NCBI RefSeq assembly: GCF_019649055.1
Contig: NW_026570386.1
Location: 124,001 to 188,000 of the forward strand
Direction: 5' to 3'
DNA length: 64,000 bases
Origin: Paramacrobiotus metropolitanus
Lineage: Eukaryota > Tardigrada > Eutardigrada > Parachela > Macrobiotidae
The notes beneath the pieces are model-generated. The model was not told where the DNA came from. It did not search any database and saw nothing but the letters and a program-made list of their open reading frames with translations. Shown here one piece after another: positions 50,001-61,156 of this stretch; position 1 is the stretch's first letter; every line of letters starts with the position of its first letter. The position numbers were made by a program, and so were the translations under genes.

Positions 50001-50681
50001 GGCAAGAAAAATTCTTTTTGGCACCAGTCCATGTTTTGGTACGAAAACGAATTTGAATGCGAAAACGTGGTGTTTTTGCACTCACAAAAAATCTCTGTTT
50101 TATTAATTAGGTCGGATTTGGGCCCTGAAATCGGATTTGAGGCAGTTGGCTTAGTGGATTCTTCGTTAGACACTGTAGCAGTCTTTGCACAGAATCAGCC
50201 GGTAGCAATGGAAGCCGAAGGCGATAATGTCAGTGCACTGATTTTGGTGTTTTGGTTTGGCATTTAAGGAAAGAGGTGTAATTGGCACACTTACATTGTT
50301 TCATTTCCCCTAGGCTAAATCTTCTTCGTATCGACCTTTGCAAATGCCTGGTCAAAATGAAGAGTATTCCAAGGGTGTGATTTTTTACCTTAAGGACAAG
50401 ATTATCGTTGGAGTTTTGCTATGGAATCTGTTCGATCATGTGTCAGTAGCTCGAAAGGTGAGTCGAGTTTTTAAATAAATTTCTTTATGCAACTCCGCTG
50501 CACAATCACAGTTATTGGAATTTTTGTTTAGGTGATCAAAGAGCAAAAAACGTTTGATGATTTGAGTGATTTAGCAAAATTGTTCGACCTGCACGAGGAA
50601 AAAAATGCCAAAGAGAACAGCGATAAAAACAAAGAAAAGGAGGCTGGTGATAAAAGTAAAGACAATAAGAAAAAAGAGTAA
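47003..50681 (+). CDS. AIFM1: Apoptosis-inducing factor 1, mitochondrial, with an unusual N-terminal segment
   Basis: AIFM1 is an inner-membrane FAD/NADH oxidoreductase needed for respiratory complex assembly and, when released, for chromatin breakdown. Exon 1 (from 47003, [20 protein letters not shown]) is a mitochondrial leader. Exons 2-3 (about 47160-47415 and 47477-47652) hold [30 protein letters not shown], a membrane helix ([13 protein letters not shown]) and a linker. The GTCAGT donor at 47653 joins in phase to the exon at 48000 (AEKPKLV). Then follow the FAD site [27 protein letters not shown], the NAD site [74 protein letters not shown] and the C-terminal [19 protein letters not shown]. 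The Lys/Glu-rich tail ends at 50681. About 14 exons. The catalytic part is secure. Exons 1-3 could instead be a separate small gene. Confidence 0.9.
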
Positions 50682-51097
50682 GGATAGGTTTTATTTGGTT
50701 TGGAAAGGCTCAGCAAATGGGGATGAAGGTGATGTATGTTGTTTTGAGGAGCTGTTTGATATTTTAATGGATGTTTACGTTTGTTTTATTTGTTGGGTTC
50801 TTACTTCTTACTGTTCTTGCAACATTCACACATAAGTCGTACCACCAGTGCTCTTGCCATCATCCACTTTCGTAAAAGTGCGAGTTTTTACTTGTAATAA
50901 ACAAAATACGAATTCATTCTCGATTATCATGTTCCGATAAGTAAAGCAGCATCATAAATCTGTTCTGTAATGTTATCTCCGAGAAAATATTAGTACTTAA
51001 ATGTACAAACTACAACTTGCAGAGAGTGTTGATCAAGGTAGTCTTTTGCAGCTCCAGTCGTTTCATTCGAAACAGGTTTTAGACTCCGCAAATGATT
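50682..51097. other. Convergent 3' regions of AIFM1 and SUGP1
   Basis: About 415 bases between facing stop codons. An AATAAA-type poly(A) signal in the AIFM1 direction lies near 50896 (cttgtaataaacaaa). No gene is seen. Confidence 0.5.
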
Positions 51098-52975
51098 TCA
51101 GTAGTATGGCCGACGTGGATTGTTCTACAACACAAACATAAGCCAGCACTGTTTCAGCGATGTTGTACCAAAATTTCACAATCATAAAATGCATTTACCA
51201 GGGGATTAGGCCGATACTTATACGCCAGCATCATGCGCTTCCGGTACAAACTAAATTCATCGTCCTCTTCTGATGGCTCATCTGGTCGTTTCACACCCAA
51301 TCCAGCACGTTCCATTGAAGTAGTACTGTCGCAAGGGACAACATTAACAGTTATACACATAATCGATAATCGTAAAAACTTTTTCAATCAAAATCTGAAT
51401 TATTCAGAAAATCTCTATAAATTTGGTTACCTGGAAATAGGGGCAGCTATTCCGCTACTGCTAGCCCCTAGACCTTGTCCTTCAGTCCATCCAAACTTTT
51501 TCAACATCTGAAAGCCGACATTGTCCTCCGTCAATTTGTTTTCTTCATATTGTCCAACATCGGCTGCTCCTTCTTTCGACAATTTCTGTTGAAATTTGGC
51601 CAGTTCCTCTTTGGGTAAGAAATCCTGCAAATGATGCTTTCCCTCATGCAGAGGTTTTGTCCGCTGTTCGGCTAGTTCTACAATAGGATTAAAAAGAAAT
51701 TTGAGCAATCTTAAAAGCAAAAAAGATCTGACAATCATTCACCCTTGGTCTTTGCCATCTCCGCTGCACGCGTAACATGTTCCTGCGATGGCACGCCTAA
51801 CCCATCTTCCAAAACGACTTTCTTCGTTTTAAGCATGCTATCTTTCGACGCCAGCTGCTGCTTCAAATGCGCTAACTGCAAAACGGAAGCTGGCCAAAGC
51901 GAAATTAAATGGTTCCAACAAAATGATAACCTGAATCTGATGGAGCTGCTCGTCGCTTAATGGACACGGTACTGGTTTGACATCCGCTGTCGCTGTCGGA
52001 ACTTCTTCACTGGAAGGACCCCAGCGACTGACGCGCTTTTTGGTTTTCTGCGTCGAAGTGGACGACTGTGCACGCAATTCAGCCAGACGCTGCTGATAGT
52101 ACTGGTATTCAAGTGAGTCAACATTGCTGGGCTGCTGAAGGAACCTGCATGCTCGACAGGGATTCCGTCAGAGAACAATCGACACTGACTGTATTTTGCA
52201 AGTCTTTTTAAGATCAGCGGAAACCGCCAAATAAGCAAATGGCGTGTCTAACTGCAACGTACTCGGACAGTTCAGTCTCAGTACGGTCGGTCGACGGAGG
52301 GAAGCTTCCCTGAAGGACGAACTGCTGGGCCAAAGTGTCGATAATCCGGCGTCGATTTTCCGATAAAACGCAGGAATTTGGGTTTGGCATTTGCGAAACT
52401 TCTATAAAAAAAGCACGAAAAAGGTTATTGCGAGGCTAGGTCGTCACTCTACGACCATCGATAAACATCACTATTTTAAATAAAACTTCAGACTTTTAAT
52501 TTATTACTTGTAGATACCGAACAATGACAGAAGTAAAAATTAAAAAGAAGGCGACTAAAACAAAAAAATAAAATTATAAACGCATCAAACCAAAGTAAGC
52601 TTTACAAAATTCAAAAAGCAACTGGAAATTTACCAAACATTTGCTTTCCGTATCTCACCTTTTCTGTTTGGCGGTGAACGGCGCTCAGAGCTACTGTCAT
52701 TTCCTTGTTGTGAAAAACCTCCTAGTCTATGTTGTTAGACAAGAGAGACAACATTGCAAATCCGATAAATGATAAGCATGGAACTTCTTAATTCAATTTA
52801 CAAAATTAACAAACCTATCTGTTCTGTCAGGACACGAGGCACCTGCAGCTGGAGCAATTGATCCCGATGCGACTCCTGAAACCGAGGCAGCAGCAGTGCT
52901 AGTGCCTGCCGCAGCCAGTTTGGCTTCGATTTCCAGCTTTTTGGCCAACAGGAGGTCGCGAATAGACTGGCTCAT
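51098..52975 (-). CDS. SUGP1: SUGP1-like splicing factor with one SURP region and a G-patch (eight exons)
   Basis: SUGP1 acts with SF3B1 in branch-point recognition, its G-patch activating a DEAH helicase. Exons (minus strand): 52975-52818 ([20 protein letters not shown]), about 52732-52661, 52405-52264, 52150-51933, 51889-51746, 51676-51433, 51347-51201 and 51142-51098. A degenerate SURP region spans exons 3-4 ([13 protein letters not shown] ... [14 protein letters not shown]), followed by [13 protein letters not shown], a linker, [14 protein letters not shown], and the G-patch [20 protein letters not shown]. The end, [19 protein letters not shown] then NNPRRPYY in a tiny last exon, is the conserved C-terminus of this family. 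Total is about 380 residues, against 645 in human with two SURP domains. The open frame continues 27 codons upstream of the ATG to a possible acceptor at 53056, so the true start may be further upstream. Confidence 0.88.
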
Positions 52976-53876
52976 GGTGCGTGGACCAGCGTGGTATTCA
53001 AGGGAATGAGGGGATTCCAAATGCCTAACCAGGGTCCAGGCTAACCAGTTTACGTCCTATCCAGAAAAAAAAATGTAGACAAAACGATCAGCGGATGTCC
53101 GGGATCTGCAAAGCTAAAAATGACTATTCCATGGATAAGACGGATTCGCGACTCACAGTTTAAATCTGAAGTAACAGAACAAAATAAATTGTGTACTGAT
53201 GCGAGGCCTTCGACAAGACACAAATAACGTATACTGAGCCTACTGCGACCCCACCGCACGCATCAGCTGTGACTGCTGGCAAACAGAAAACCATGCTATT
53301 ACGTATCCATAACACTCCTACTGGTTCGTTTTCAAAACCAAAATAATTCACATCAAAATAAAACTACTATTCTTAATTTTCTGTAGAAATTAAACGCGTA
53401 AACAATACGATTCTTCTTTTGTTACTAAATAGTAAATAACTAAACTTACTTTCGATTGTTATTATTACTGATAATTCATAAACAGTTGCCCCATTTGCCA
53501 CTACGAGAACTGGATCCCCGTGGGTTAGCTTAGTAGTCAGCTTACTGTGCCTGTATTTTTATTAATTTTGTAATTTTGTTACCACGCTTAACCTTGAACG
53601 GTAATATTACTACGAGTTCAAATTATACTTATTACATACTTGTCGTTATTGACTTATTGTTACTATTATAACAAATAAAAATTTGTGTTTTGTAACTTTT
53701 GTTTCTTAATATTTCGGAAGCACTACAGTTATACATTATCTGTAGTGTTGTATGTACTTGAAAACATTTGAAGTTCATTCAGCCCGAATCAGCCATGTCC
53801 AACTGTTTGCATTTATGATTTATGATTAATTTTGACTAGGTGCTCTCCGCACAAGCTTGTTCGTTTATTACGTACA
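52976..53876. promoter_or_regulatory. Divergent region between SUGP1 and the HTH/coiled-coil gene
   Basis: About 900 bases. Minus-strand frames at 53050-53351 lack a credible ATG. A possible SUGP1 5' exon ends the stretch near 53056. From 53380 to 53870 the sequence is AT-rich. Both promoters should be here, but no site can be named. Confidence 0.4.
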
Positions 53877-55186
53877 ATGTCGCGTCATACGTTTTCTTTA
53901 GCAGAAAAAATTACAGTTGTGGAATTTGCGAAGCTTACGAGTATCCACAAAGCTGCGACAACGTATAATGTTGATCGTAAGTCGGTTCGTTCATGGATTA
54001 AACAAGAAGAAATACTTCGGGTTTCCGTTGATCAAGGAGGTAAGTACGGACAGACGGGACATACGGTGTACAGTGTACTTATTGTTATTGAGAATAACGT
54101 TGTTCATTTTTTGATCGCAGCTGATGCTATGCAGTTTATTACAGGTCAGTCGAATCGCAAACGTTTGAACGGAGCTGGAAGGAAGCCAAAGAAATTAACG
54201 GAAGTACGGTGTTTCAAAGCTTTCACTTTTCTGTGTATGTTTTATATATTACAGTATATACATATATGTATATATCTATATAGATAGATGTGAATATTAA
54301 ATATGGGTATCTTTGGTATTTTTTCTTGATACCGAACCATGAAAGCAAAATAAGCACTTATTGCAAAGTTGTGAAGTTAAATTTGTTCGCTGTATAATGT
54401 ATATAAATTATCATGTTTCGAAACCCAGAATGTCTTACAAGTTAGACATTCGTGCGACCACTTTGCCACCTTGTTAATTTTCTAGCGCACGGATAAAAGC
54501 GGGAAATTTTCGACACCTGCAAGTAATGGCGCTTCGGAATCAAATACGGTTAGTCATTATTCATTAAGATGTATATAACTTGAATCGCTTGATATACAAT
54601 TTTATATGCCATGCCCATACGAGATACTTTCGGTATTACTTTGATGCCAAACGTACCGCTTTTTGATTTGGTCTGTGTATGCTCTTTTAAAATTTAAAAG
54701 TTAAATTTTTCCTAGGAATTACTGAGATCAGTTAAACACTAAAATTAATTTTTATCGGTTGGGTGGACTTAGTGAGGTGTAGCTTAAACAAACCAAAATT
54801 TTACTGCAGTAATGCTGATGATTGTGTATCCGTTACAGAAAGGGTCAACCGCGAAGAGTACTTCTCGTGCAGTTCAGAAACGAGGGCGAATACGGGATCT
54901 GTTAGCACAGGAGGAAGAACTTAACACAGCCCTGGCATCTGCCACTGTGTCTTGGCAGCAGGATGGTGACCAGGATCATCTGCGCTCCTGGGTAACAGCC
55001 GCGTGGAATCTGATGAAAGTGTCTATGCAGATCGGTGAGAATCGGATGGAGACGGAAATATCTGGATTAAGGAAGGACCTCTCTGATGTGAAAGCTAAAA
55101 TCAAAGGGTTGGAAACTAAGCTGACTGGTATAGAAGCACTATTAGCCGCAGTGGTTCAGCATTTGAGCCTTCCTCAAACCCAGTAG
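53877..55186 (+). CDS. Small protein: transposase-type helix-turn-helix plus coiled coil (three exons)
   Basis: Exons 53877-54039, 54121-54203 and 54839-55186 join in frame to 197 residues. The N-terminal exon (MSRHTFSLAEKITVVEFAK ... TSIHKAATTYNVDRKSVRSW) has the pattern of a Brinker-like/pogo-type DNA-binding HTH, and exon 2 adds the characteristic NRKRLNGAGRKPKKL, which in pogo/jerky-like transposases links HTH to the next domain. No DDE catalytic domain follows. Exon 3 instead gives a basic segment (AKSTSRAVQKRGRIRDLLA) and a helical, heptad-like tail (ISGLRKDLSDVKAKIKGLETKLTGIEALL). I infer a DNA-binding dimer or oligomer, possibly domesticated from a transposon. No named family member is recognised. 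The 635-base second intron is AT-rich. Exon 3 may belong to a separate gene, but its acceptor matches the phase exactly. Confidence 0.68.
54240..54296 (+). repeat. Short AT/TAC-rich low-complexity tract
   Basis: A run of tatata/catata type steps in the second intron of the HTH/coiled-coil gene. It is simple sequence of no evident function. Confidence 0.7.
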
Positions 55187-56012
55187 GACTGTGTTCAGGT
55201 TATTTGTCATTCTTTTTTGTCTGTTATTATTTTGTAGCCACATTTTATTATTTGTTGGTGCTCGACCGTTTTTGTTTGCATGAAAAAAAATTCAGTTAAG
55301 TATCAGTTGAATCTCTTTGTTGTTGTACACATCGTTGTCGACAACTTGCAAACTGAAAACTTTGACTGAAAATGAAATTTCGGCAGCGGAATGTGTGTGT
55401 GTTGACGTTTCCTTTCTGGGTTGACAAATATATTTCGCGGCCATTCTCCTGGATTCAGTCTAGTAGCTATTAACTAATATGTAATTAACATGACGTAATT
55501 TTTGCATATGCAGGTTGCAGCTGTCAAAAACAAGTTGGTACGAATCTTACTTGGGATTAAGAGCAAAAAAAATTATGTTTTATTGTCTTTGAAAAGTGAT
55601 TATAATAAACGCCAAAATGCAGTAAGAAAAACAACTAGAAATTTAAGTTACTGTACTTACTGTTAGTGTACAATACTACCTTGTTTTAAAATTTAAAGCA
55701 AGTCTTTTTCCGGCATCTTGGAGCTCGTTGCTGCCTTCCCAATGGTGGCTGGCTTATTCACTTGTTTGAAGTCCTACTACCCCGGAGGTGCTCGGGCTAA
55801 GTGGAGTAGTGTTCTGTACCAAAGAAATTTTCACACAATTTGTTTAGAGACTGAGTTGTTGCGGGCTTTCGAGTTTTTCTTTTGTTTAATTTCAATTTTA
55901 TCGGAAGTACCCGTACCACAGACCTCGCATTTTAAACTTTATTATATTATAGAATATGAAAATCCTTTGCGCTAAAAAGAGACTCACTTGCCCGTAGTCT
56001 GTGTTATTTGTT
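55187..56012. other. Intergenic, upstream of the PCBD2-like gene
   Basis: About 825 bases. A frame at 55718-55975 begins at a non-ATG codon and has no family resemblance. The sequence is AT-rich otherwise. I see nothing supported. Confidence 0.5.
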
Positions 56013-57257
56013 ATGGTGCAAAGGTACGACCACAGTGGCCGTCGTGGAAACTTGTCGCGATCAGCTATGATTATGAAGTTGAACTATCGATTATCTGTAG
56101 CGATAAAAGGATCAGGAAAGCATTTCTCGACAATATCTTTTGCAGACAGCCATGCCTTAAACCGCTGCCTCTTGCAGAGTGGCACACAGAAGCAATCAAC
56201 GGTGACTACTGCGCCACTTCAGCCCATTCAAACTTTATCATTCTCTAAGAGCTCTTCCAAGTTTTCTTCTCTGAAACCCAAAATGGTGAGTTTATGAGTT
56301 GCTGGTGCACCTATTCGGAGGGTAGACGGGGGCTATTGATGATTTTTTAAATTACGTACATACGTTTACGTACATCCTACATCGTTTTCTAAGACACTTG
56401 TTTGTTATGTCGTATGCGTGCTGTACTGTTTCCCTTTCATATTCTGATAATGTTTGTTAAGGTAAACTGTAAACACCATGAACAGTAAATTAGTTAGTGA
56501 GTAATAACGCGGCATCTTTTCTTGCAGTCTCTTGCTAGCAAGTTTCCAAAACTGAGCAGCGAAGATCGCAGCCAACACCTTCAGCCCTTGCAGAATGCGG
56601 GCTGGACCATGGTGGAAGGGAGAGACGCTATTCATAAGGTGGGTTTATAATTTATTTTGTAATTCTGTTCAACTACAGAATTCTTGTAAAATTGAATAAC
56701 TGCAGTTTTTCTTTCCGCGTTTGCAATACATATATAATTATGTACTGAGACTGTTTCAGTTATACTTTTGGGTTTGTTCTCTATGATTTGCTGCTGCCTT
56801 TGCGTGATCGTTATCAATTTACCAACAATCAGTTCATAAGAGTATGAAGTACTGCACAAGCTACTGTAGTAACTTCAACTAACTTGTTTGTTAACACTGG
56901 AACGATTACTTTTGGTGTTTGCACCCTGTAAGCAGCATCGCGAAAACTGTTGTGCACTGATAATATTTTGTGCAATTATGCCAGTTGATATGGTATGGAT
57001 TGCATTCGATATCGTACAGGGGAAACATAAAAATTTGGCTATGTTTGCAGGAATTCCAGTTCAAAGACTTCAACGAGGCCTTTGGATTTATGACGCGTGT
57101 GGCACTGTTAGCTGAGAAAATGGACCATCATCCGGAATGGTTCAATGTTTATAATAAGGTGAAAATCACCCTCAGTAGCCATGATGTTAATGGGCTCTCG
57201 CAGCGGGATGTCAAACTGGCCACTTTCGTCGAGGAAGCGGCAAAAAAAGCTGTTTGA
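56013..57257 (+). CDS. PCBD2: Pterin-4a-carbinolamine dehydratase with a leader (PCBD2/DCoH2-like), three exons
   Basis: The enzyme dehydrates 4a-hydroxytetrahydropterins during recycling of tetrahydrobiopterin; animal members also bind HNF1-type factors. Exons 56013-56285, 56528-56638 and 57051-57257 give 196 residues, all joins in phase 0. Exon 2 has [18 protein letters not shown] and GRDAIHK. Exon 3 has [41 protein letters not shown], whose His-His-Pro-Glu-Trp is the active-site motif, and [18 protein letters not shown], closest in my memory to the PCBD2 paralogue. The enzyme core is about 105 residues. The extra 90 N-terminal residues are Ser/Lys/Arg-rich and acid-poor, as in a mitochondrial presequence. 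An internal ATG at 56067 is an alternative start. It follows the HTH gene on the same strand. Confidence 0.92.
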
Positions 57258-57773
57258 TGTCCAGAAATTTTATTGATTCCCATGGGGCTAAAATGACCAT
57301 CATTCATGGTACCTGGAATGTGTATTAGTCGCAGTTCTTTCAGTTTTCTTGCAGTTCTGTGTGACACAAAATGCTTTTTCGTTGCTTCGATGCCGAGGAG
57401 CATTTTACCGTTTTAACCAAATTCCTCTGCGAACTTTCATCACAGTCTTGACGTAGAAAGTAAAACGAAATATATTTGTATTTATTAATGCTAAATGAAT
57501 GCATTTTCTGGAATTAATGATTGGAAATCAGTAAACGCTGAATAGATCTCTTCTATTTTGTAATACCTTTTATCCCACTGCACTTGACATTTGTCTTTAT
57601 AAATAACAAAAAGTTATAAAAATATACAAAATAATATTGCAAAATATAGTTTCCATTTCTGAGGCTAACCAAAAAGCGAGGCTAGCTAGACTGACGATTA
57701 CGAGCGCCCGAATATTTCCAACGAAGTTGAAACAAAAACAAAACAAATTTGGTAGATCTTACGCATTACTCAG
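57258..57773. other. Convergent 3' regions
   Basis: About 515 bases between the PCBD2-like stop and the stop of the unidentified minus-strand gene. It is AT-rich, and no gene is seen. Confidence 0.5.
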
Positions 57774-59748
57774 TCAATGCGTGGCCAGAACTGCTCGGAA
57801 ATCCCCCATACTAATCTGACACAGAAGTTCGGAAGCCGTTCGCGAAGCTGCCACGCGCTGTTCCACCGGAACATTCTTGTACAGAAACAGTTCGGTGGTG
57901 GGCCAGGCGTCTCGCATTAATATTCCCATCGACAGCAACTCAAGAAATCGCCTAAAATGCATGCCAAATACTAACGCTAAGGAAGAAAAGATTTACAGAA
58001 ATATTGCACATCTAAGCATAATCCACTAAAGCGTAGCGAAGGTCCTCTGTGTTTAAGAAAACGGGACTTTTCGATGCCTCTTTCATGCATTAATAATAAG
58101 AAATAAATCTATGATTTATATTTACTGAACACAAAAAATAATAAAACAAACTGGGAAATTTGAAAAAAAATAAACAATTTGTAAGCAACCACTAAAAAGA
58201 AAGCTCAGTAAACAGTTTATTGAATAAACTTTATTAAATTTGGTTTGCCGCTTCGCTTCGATCTTTTAGTGCCAGCCAACAGCGGTGCAGTTTCCTACTA
58301 TTTACATGACGGGGACCCAACGCAAAAGCTCACCGAAAAGCTGACTCTATGGACAAAGTACTTCCCTCCACCAGTGCCGTTACACATAAATGGGCCTACA
58401 AAACAGACGCAGAACAATCAGCAACGACTGTACGCAACAGAATGGAAGTTATCTGGCGCTTCAACATTTGTTACATACCAAAAGATCAAGAGCGGAATCA
58501 GTAAAGATACTGAACGAAGTATGTCGCTCCCTGAGATCCGTTAACAACCGAACCAACCCTTTAATGCTACAAGAGAAAATGAAACGGAAATTGCAACTGG
58601 AACACAGAAAAACCTCAGCAGCAAATTACTAACACAAAACTGTATTTCCAGATTTGGTAACTAACTTGGAAGCTGACGCATTATTCGCAAACCAAGCCGC
58701 TTCCTCCACAAGTCTGGCGCTTGCTTCAAGAACATCCGCAGGAACTGTTAGGAAAAATGACCAATTTCCATAAGTCATAAATATCCAGTGACTGTTAACA
58801 ACTTAACACCACCAAAAAGCCCGCGAGTGCAAAAGTACCTAGATCGGGATCCGGCTGATCTGTATCCGGTACGGGTGTGTTTTGGCCTGCAGATTCAGCG
58901 GTGACATGAATTTTCACACTGGCTAGAGACGATGAAACTTCCAGAATATATCCATCCATGGCCCAACCAAACTCTAAAACGGCACCACAGTACTGCAGAT
59001 TAAAATTATTAAACTTCGGAATCAAGGCATCATTTTTACTTTCGCTTGGAAAACTTTGCATCAAATCCCCGACGATTTTCTCCCCAAGTAATCGCAGGGT
59101 GACAACTAAAAAAAGACAGAATGTGTTATGTATCGACGCATCACGGTGTAATGAAAAAACAAAAATTCAAATTACCTGAAGGAGAAGTTTTCAATCGAAT
59201 AACAATTTCCGCATATAATTCTCTCGGACCGGTAATCGTTGTGTCTTTTTGATACTGTCCTACTAATTTCACTTCGTCCACGATCTAAAACATACACAAT
59301 GTAATGTTTACTGTGAAACCAATTTTCAAAGCGAAAACAAATCGATACTGCAATTATTTCAAATATTTACATGTTGTCGAAATGACGCAGTATTGCACTT
59401 TTAATTTGCTACGGCTGAAATTTACACACTGCTGTGAAAAACCAATATCCCACTTACGCAAGCAGTGAACATGCCACTGGCTCCCTGCAGGATAATTCCC
59501 TCGAGGACGGTTTGCAATTTGGAAACCAATCCGATCACGGCGTCTTTGGAGCGTGCAGGCACGGTGATGGCAAACAAGCGCTGAAAAACAGCGGATTTGA
59601 AGGCCTCCGACGAGTCGGGCTTCTGCTCGACGGTTAGCCGCTGATATTCCGACGGCGAGATCTGCAAATGCGCAAAGCGATGGAGGTTTCTGCTCATGCT
59701 CTGACTGATATCGCATGCCTTTCTTCGTCGCGCATTTTTGCGGTACAT
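57774..59748 (-). CDS. Unidentified 307-residue protein (five exons)
   Basis: Exons 59748-59458, 59284-59176, 59105-58839, 58744-58666 and 57951-57774 join through GT...AG introns with matching phases (0, 1, 1, 2) to a single frame of 924 bases. This consistency is the main evidence that the gene is real. The N-terminus is strongly basic (MYRKNARRRKACDI). Then comes an alpha-beta-looking region (SPSEYQRLTVEQ, VFQRLFAITVPARSKDAVIGL, GIILQGASGMFTACIVDEVKLVGQY), a segment with YCGAVLEFGWAMDGYILEVS, a Pro/Asp-rich spacer (TPVPDTDQPDPDL) and a helical C-terminal part (RFLELLSMGILMRDAWPTTE ... EQRVAASRTASELL). No signal peptide or membrane helix is evident. I do not recognise the family. The last intron (714 bases) uses a GTTAGT donor and is the least certain join. 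Confidence 0.7.
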
Positions 59749-61156
59749 CGTAAAATTAACCTGAACGACTAGACCTAACTTACGGTGTTCTTACAGCTTA
59801 CTGATTCGCAGATCGTAAGACTTACCTGGTACAAGTCACATGCAGGGAACATTTCCGCGACCAATTTAGTGCCAAGAAGAGTAAAAACAGAATAATAAGC
59901 GCTCTGAGCCGATTCTATATATAGATATCAGTACCGTTCTGAATCCTGATCGAAGCTCACAAACGAAAGCAAATGGCAGAAAACTTCGGGAGTGCCTTGT
60001 AATTAATTCCATTTGCAAAACTTCGAAAATGCTTTTCGCCTTTTCCGAAATCGAAATCCATATGTACTGTCAGTAATGATAACACACCAACAAAGCACGC
60101 ACTTGTTAAGCAGAGCGGTAATCGCCTCCCGAAGCGGTGGGTTTTTCCTTTTGTGTATTTGCTGTTTTCGAATTTGATTACTTAAAAGTTAAAAGATGAA
60201 ATATACTCGTATACTTAATAAAACCTCATCAAAGTAATTACTCATGACTGGGAAGATCAAAACCGTTTATACATAAGTTTTTTTCACGACAGATAACACG
60301 GGCACGAAAAAACTCTGAAAGCAGTTTTTACCCAACGCTTCAATGACTGCATAAAGCCGTACAGGAAGCGATGATGTAAACAGCGGCTTCGTTGCCAAAA
60401 CGGTCAAACAAAATCTGCAGGAGAATGGACTGTATGTACTTACTTGTAAAGCCTAAATATTATAATTATTAATTTATATGCTTATATGATTTAAGTATCG
60501 TGCGCCAGTGCAGCGCTCGAATGCATTGCTTGTCGATATGTCTCTAACCAGATGCAAAAAACACTTCATAATTTATGCGAATAACAAATCCGTATTAGAA
60601 TTTACTAACTCATCCTACCTAACTCAGTACAATTGTCTTTTACTACTGTACTATCTTATAAATTGGGTATTCGGTCACATTACTCACAAAAACAAGTACG
60701 AGTACGAATTGTACCAACATTTTTATTTCACCTGAACATTCCATATACCCATCGACAACATATTTGACCGTATTGAGCAACAAAAGCGTGTATACAGTTT
60801 GTGAAGCTGAAGATTCCCATACTCCTCGTAGCCACCATAATAAAACATAAAATCTAGAATACATCAAATAGAAGAGCTTACACAAAAACCCTCCCCTCGA
60901 CATTAAGTGCAATGATGCACCCAGCTACTAATCAGTGAATACCTACAAACATTATTAATATTTCGGGAATGTGCTGGCCGAACCATTTTCGCCAACCATC
61001 CCGCTCTTTGGCACAAAAGGTCCCTTTTTATTCTCTCCACAAAAAAGAGACCGCTCAGAAAGTTAAAACATCCTCGATTTCTCGACCCCGCAAACCACTC
61101 GGAACGTGTACAATTATGGCTCTCCTGTATCATCACAGCACACGGATTTAGTGTCC
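59749..61156. other. Intergenic, no supported gene
   Basis: About 1.4 kb between the start of the unidentified gene and the stop of the Ig-receptor gene, both on the minus strand. A hydrophobic minus frame (60643-60903) and short plus frames (60508-60735, 60969-61151) have no family resemblance. The stretch should contain the promoter of the unidentified gene and the 3' UTR of the receptor. Confidence 0.5.

Noticed and set aside
58245-58632. Plus-strand frames inside the last intron of the unidentified gene
   Set aside because: The first lacks an ATG near its start, and neither resembles a known protein or transposon domain clearly enough to call.
10291-60205. Frequent heptamer actcgta scattered through introns and intergenic DNA
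   Set aside because: I noted about a dozen plus-strand sites, only moderately above the chance level for a 7-mer in 64 kb; without a genome-wide count it is not a supported signal.
60643-60903. Hydrophobic 86-residue minus frame
   Set aside because: Could be a small membrane protein, but codon use and context give no support, and hydrophobic frames are common in T-rich antisense DNA.
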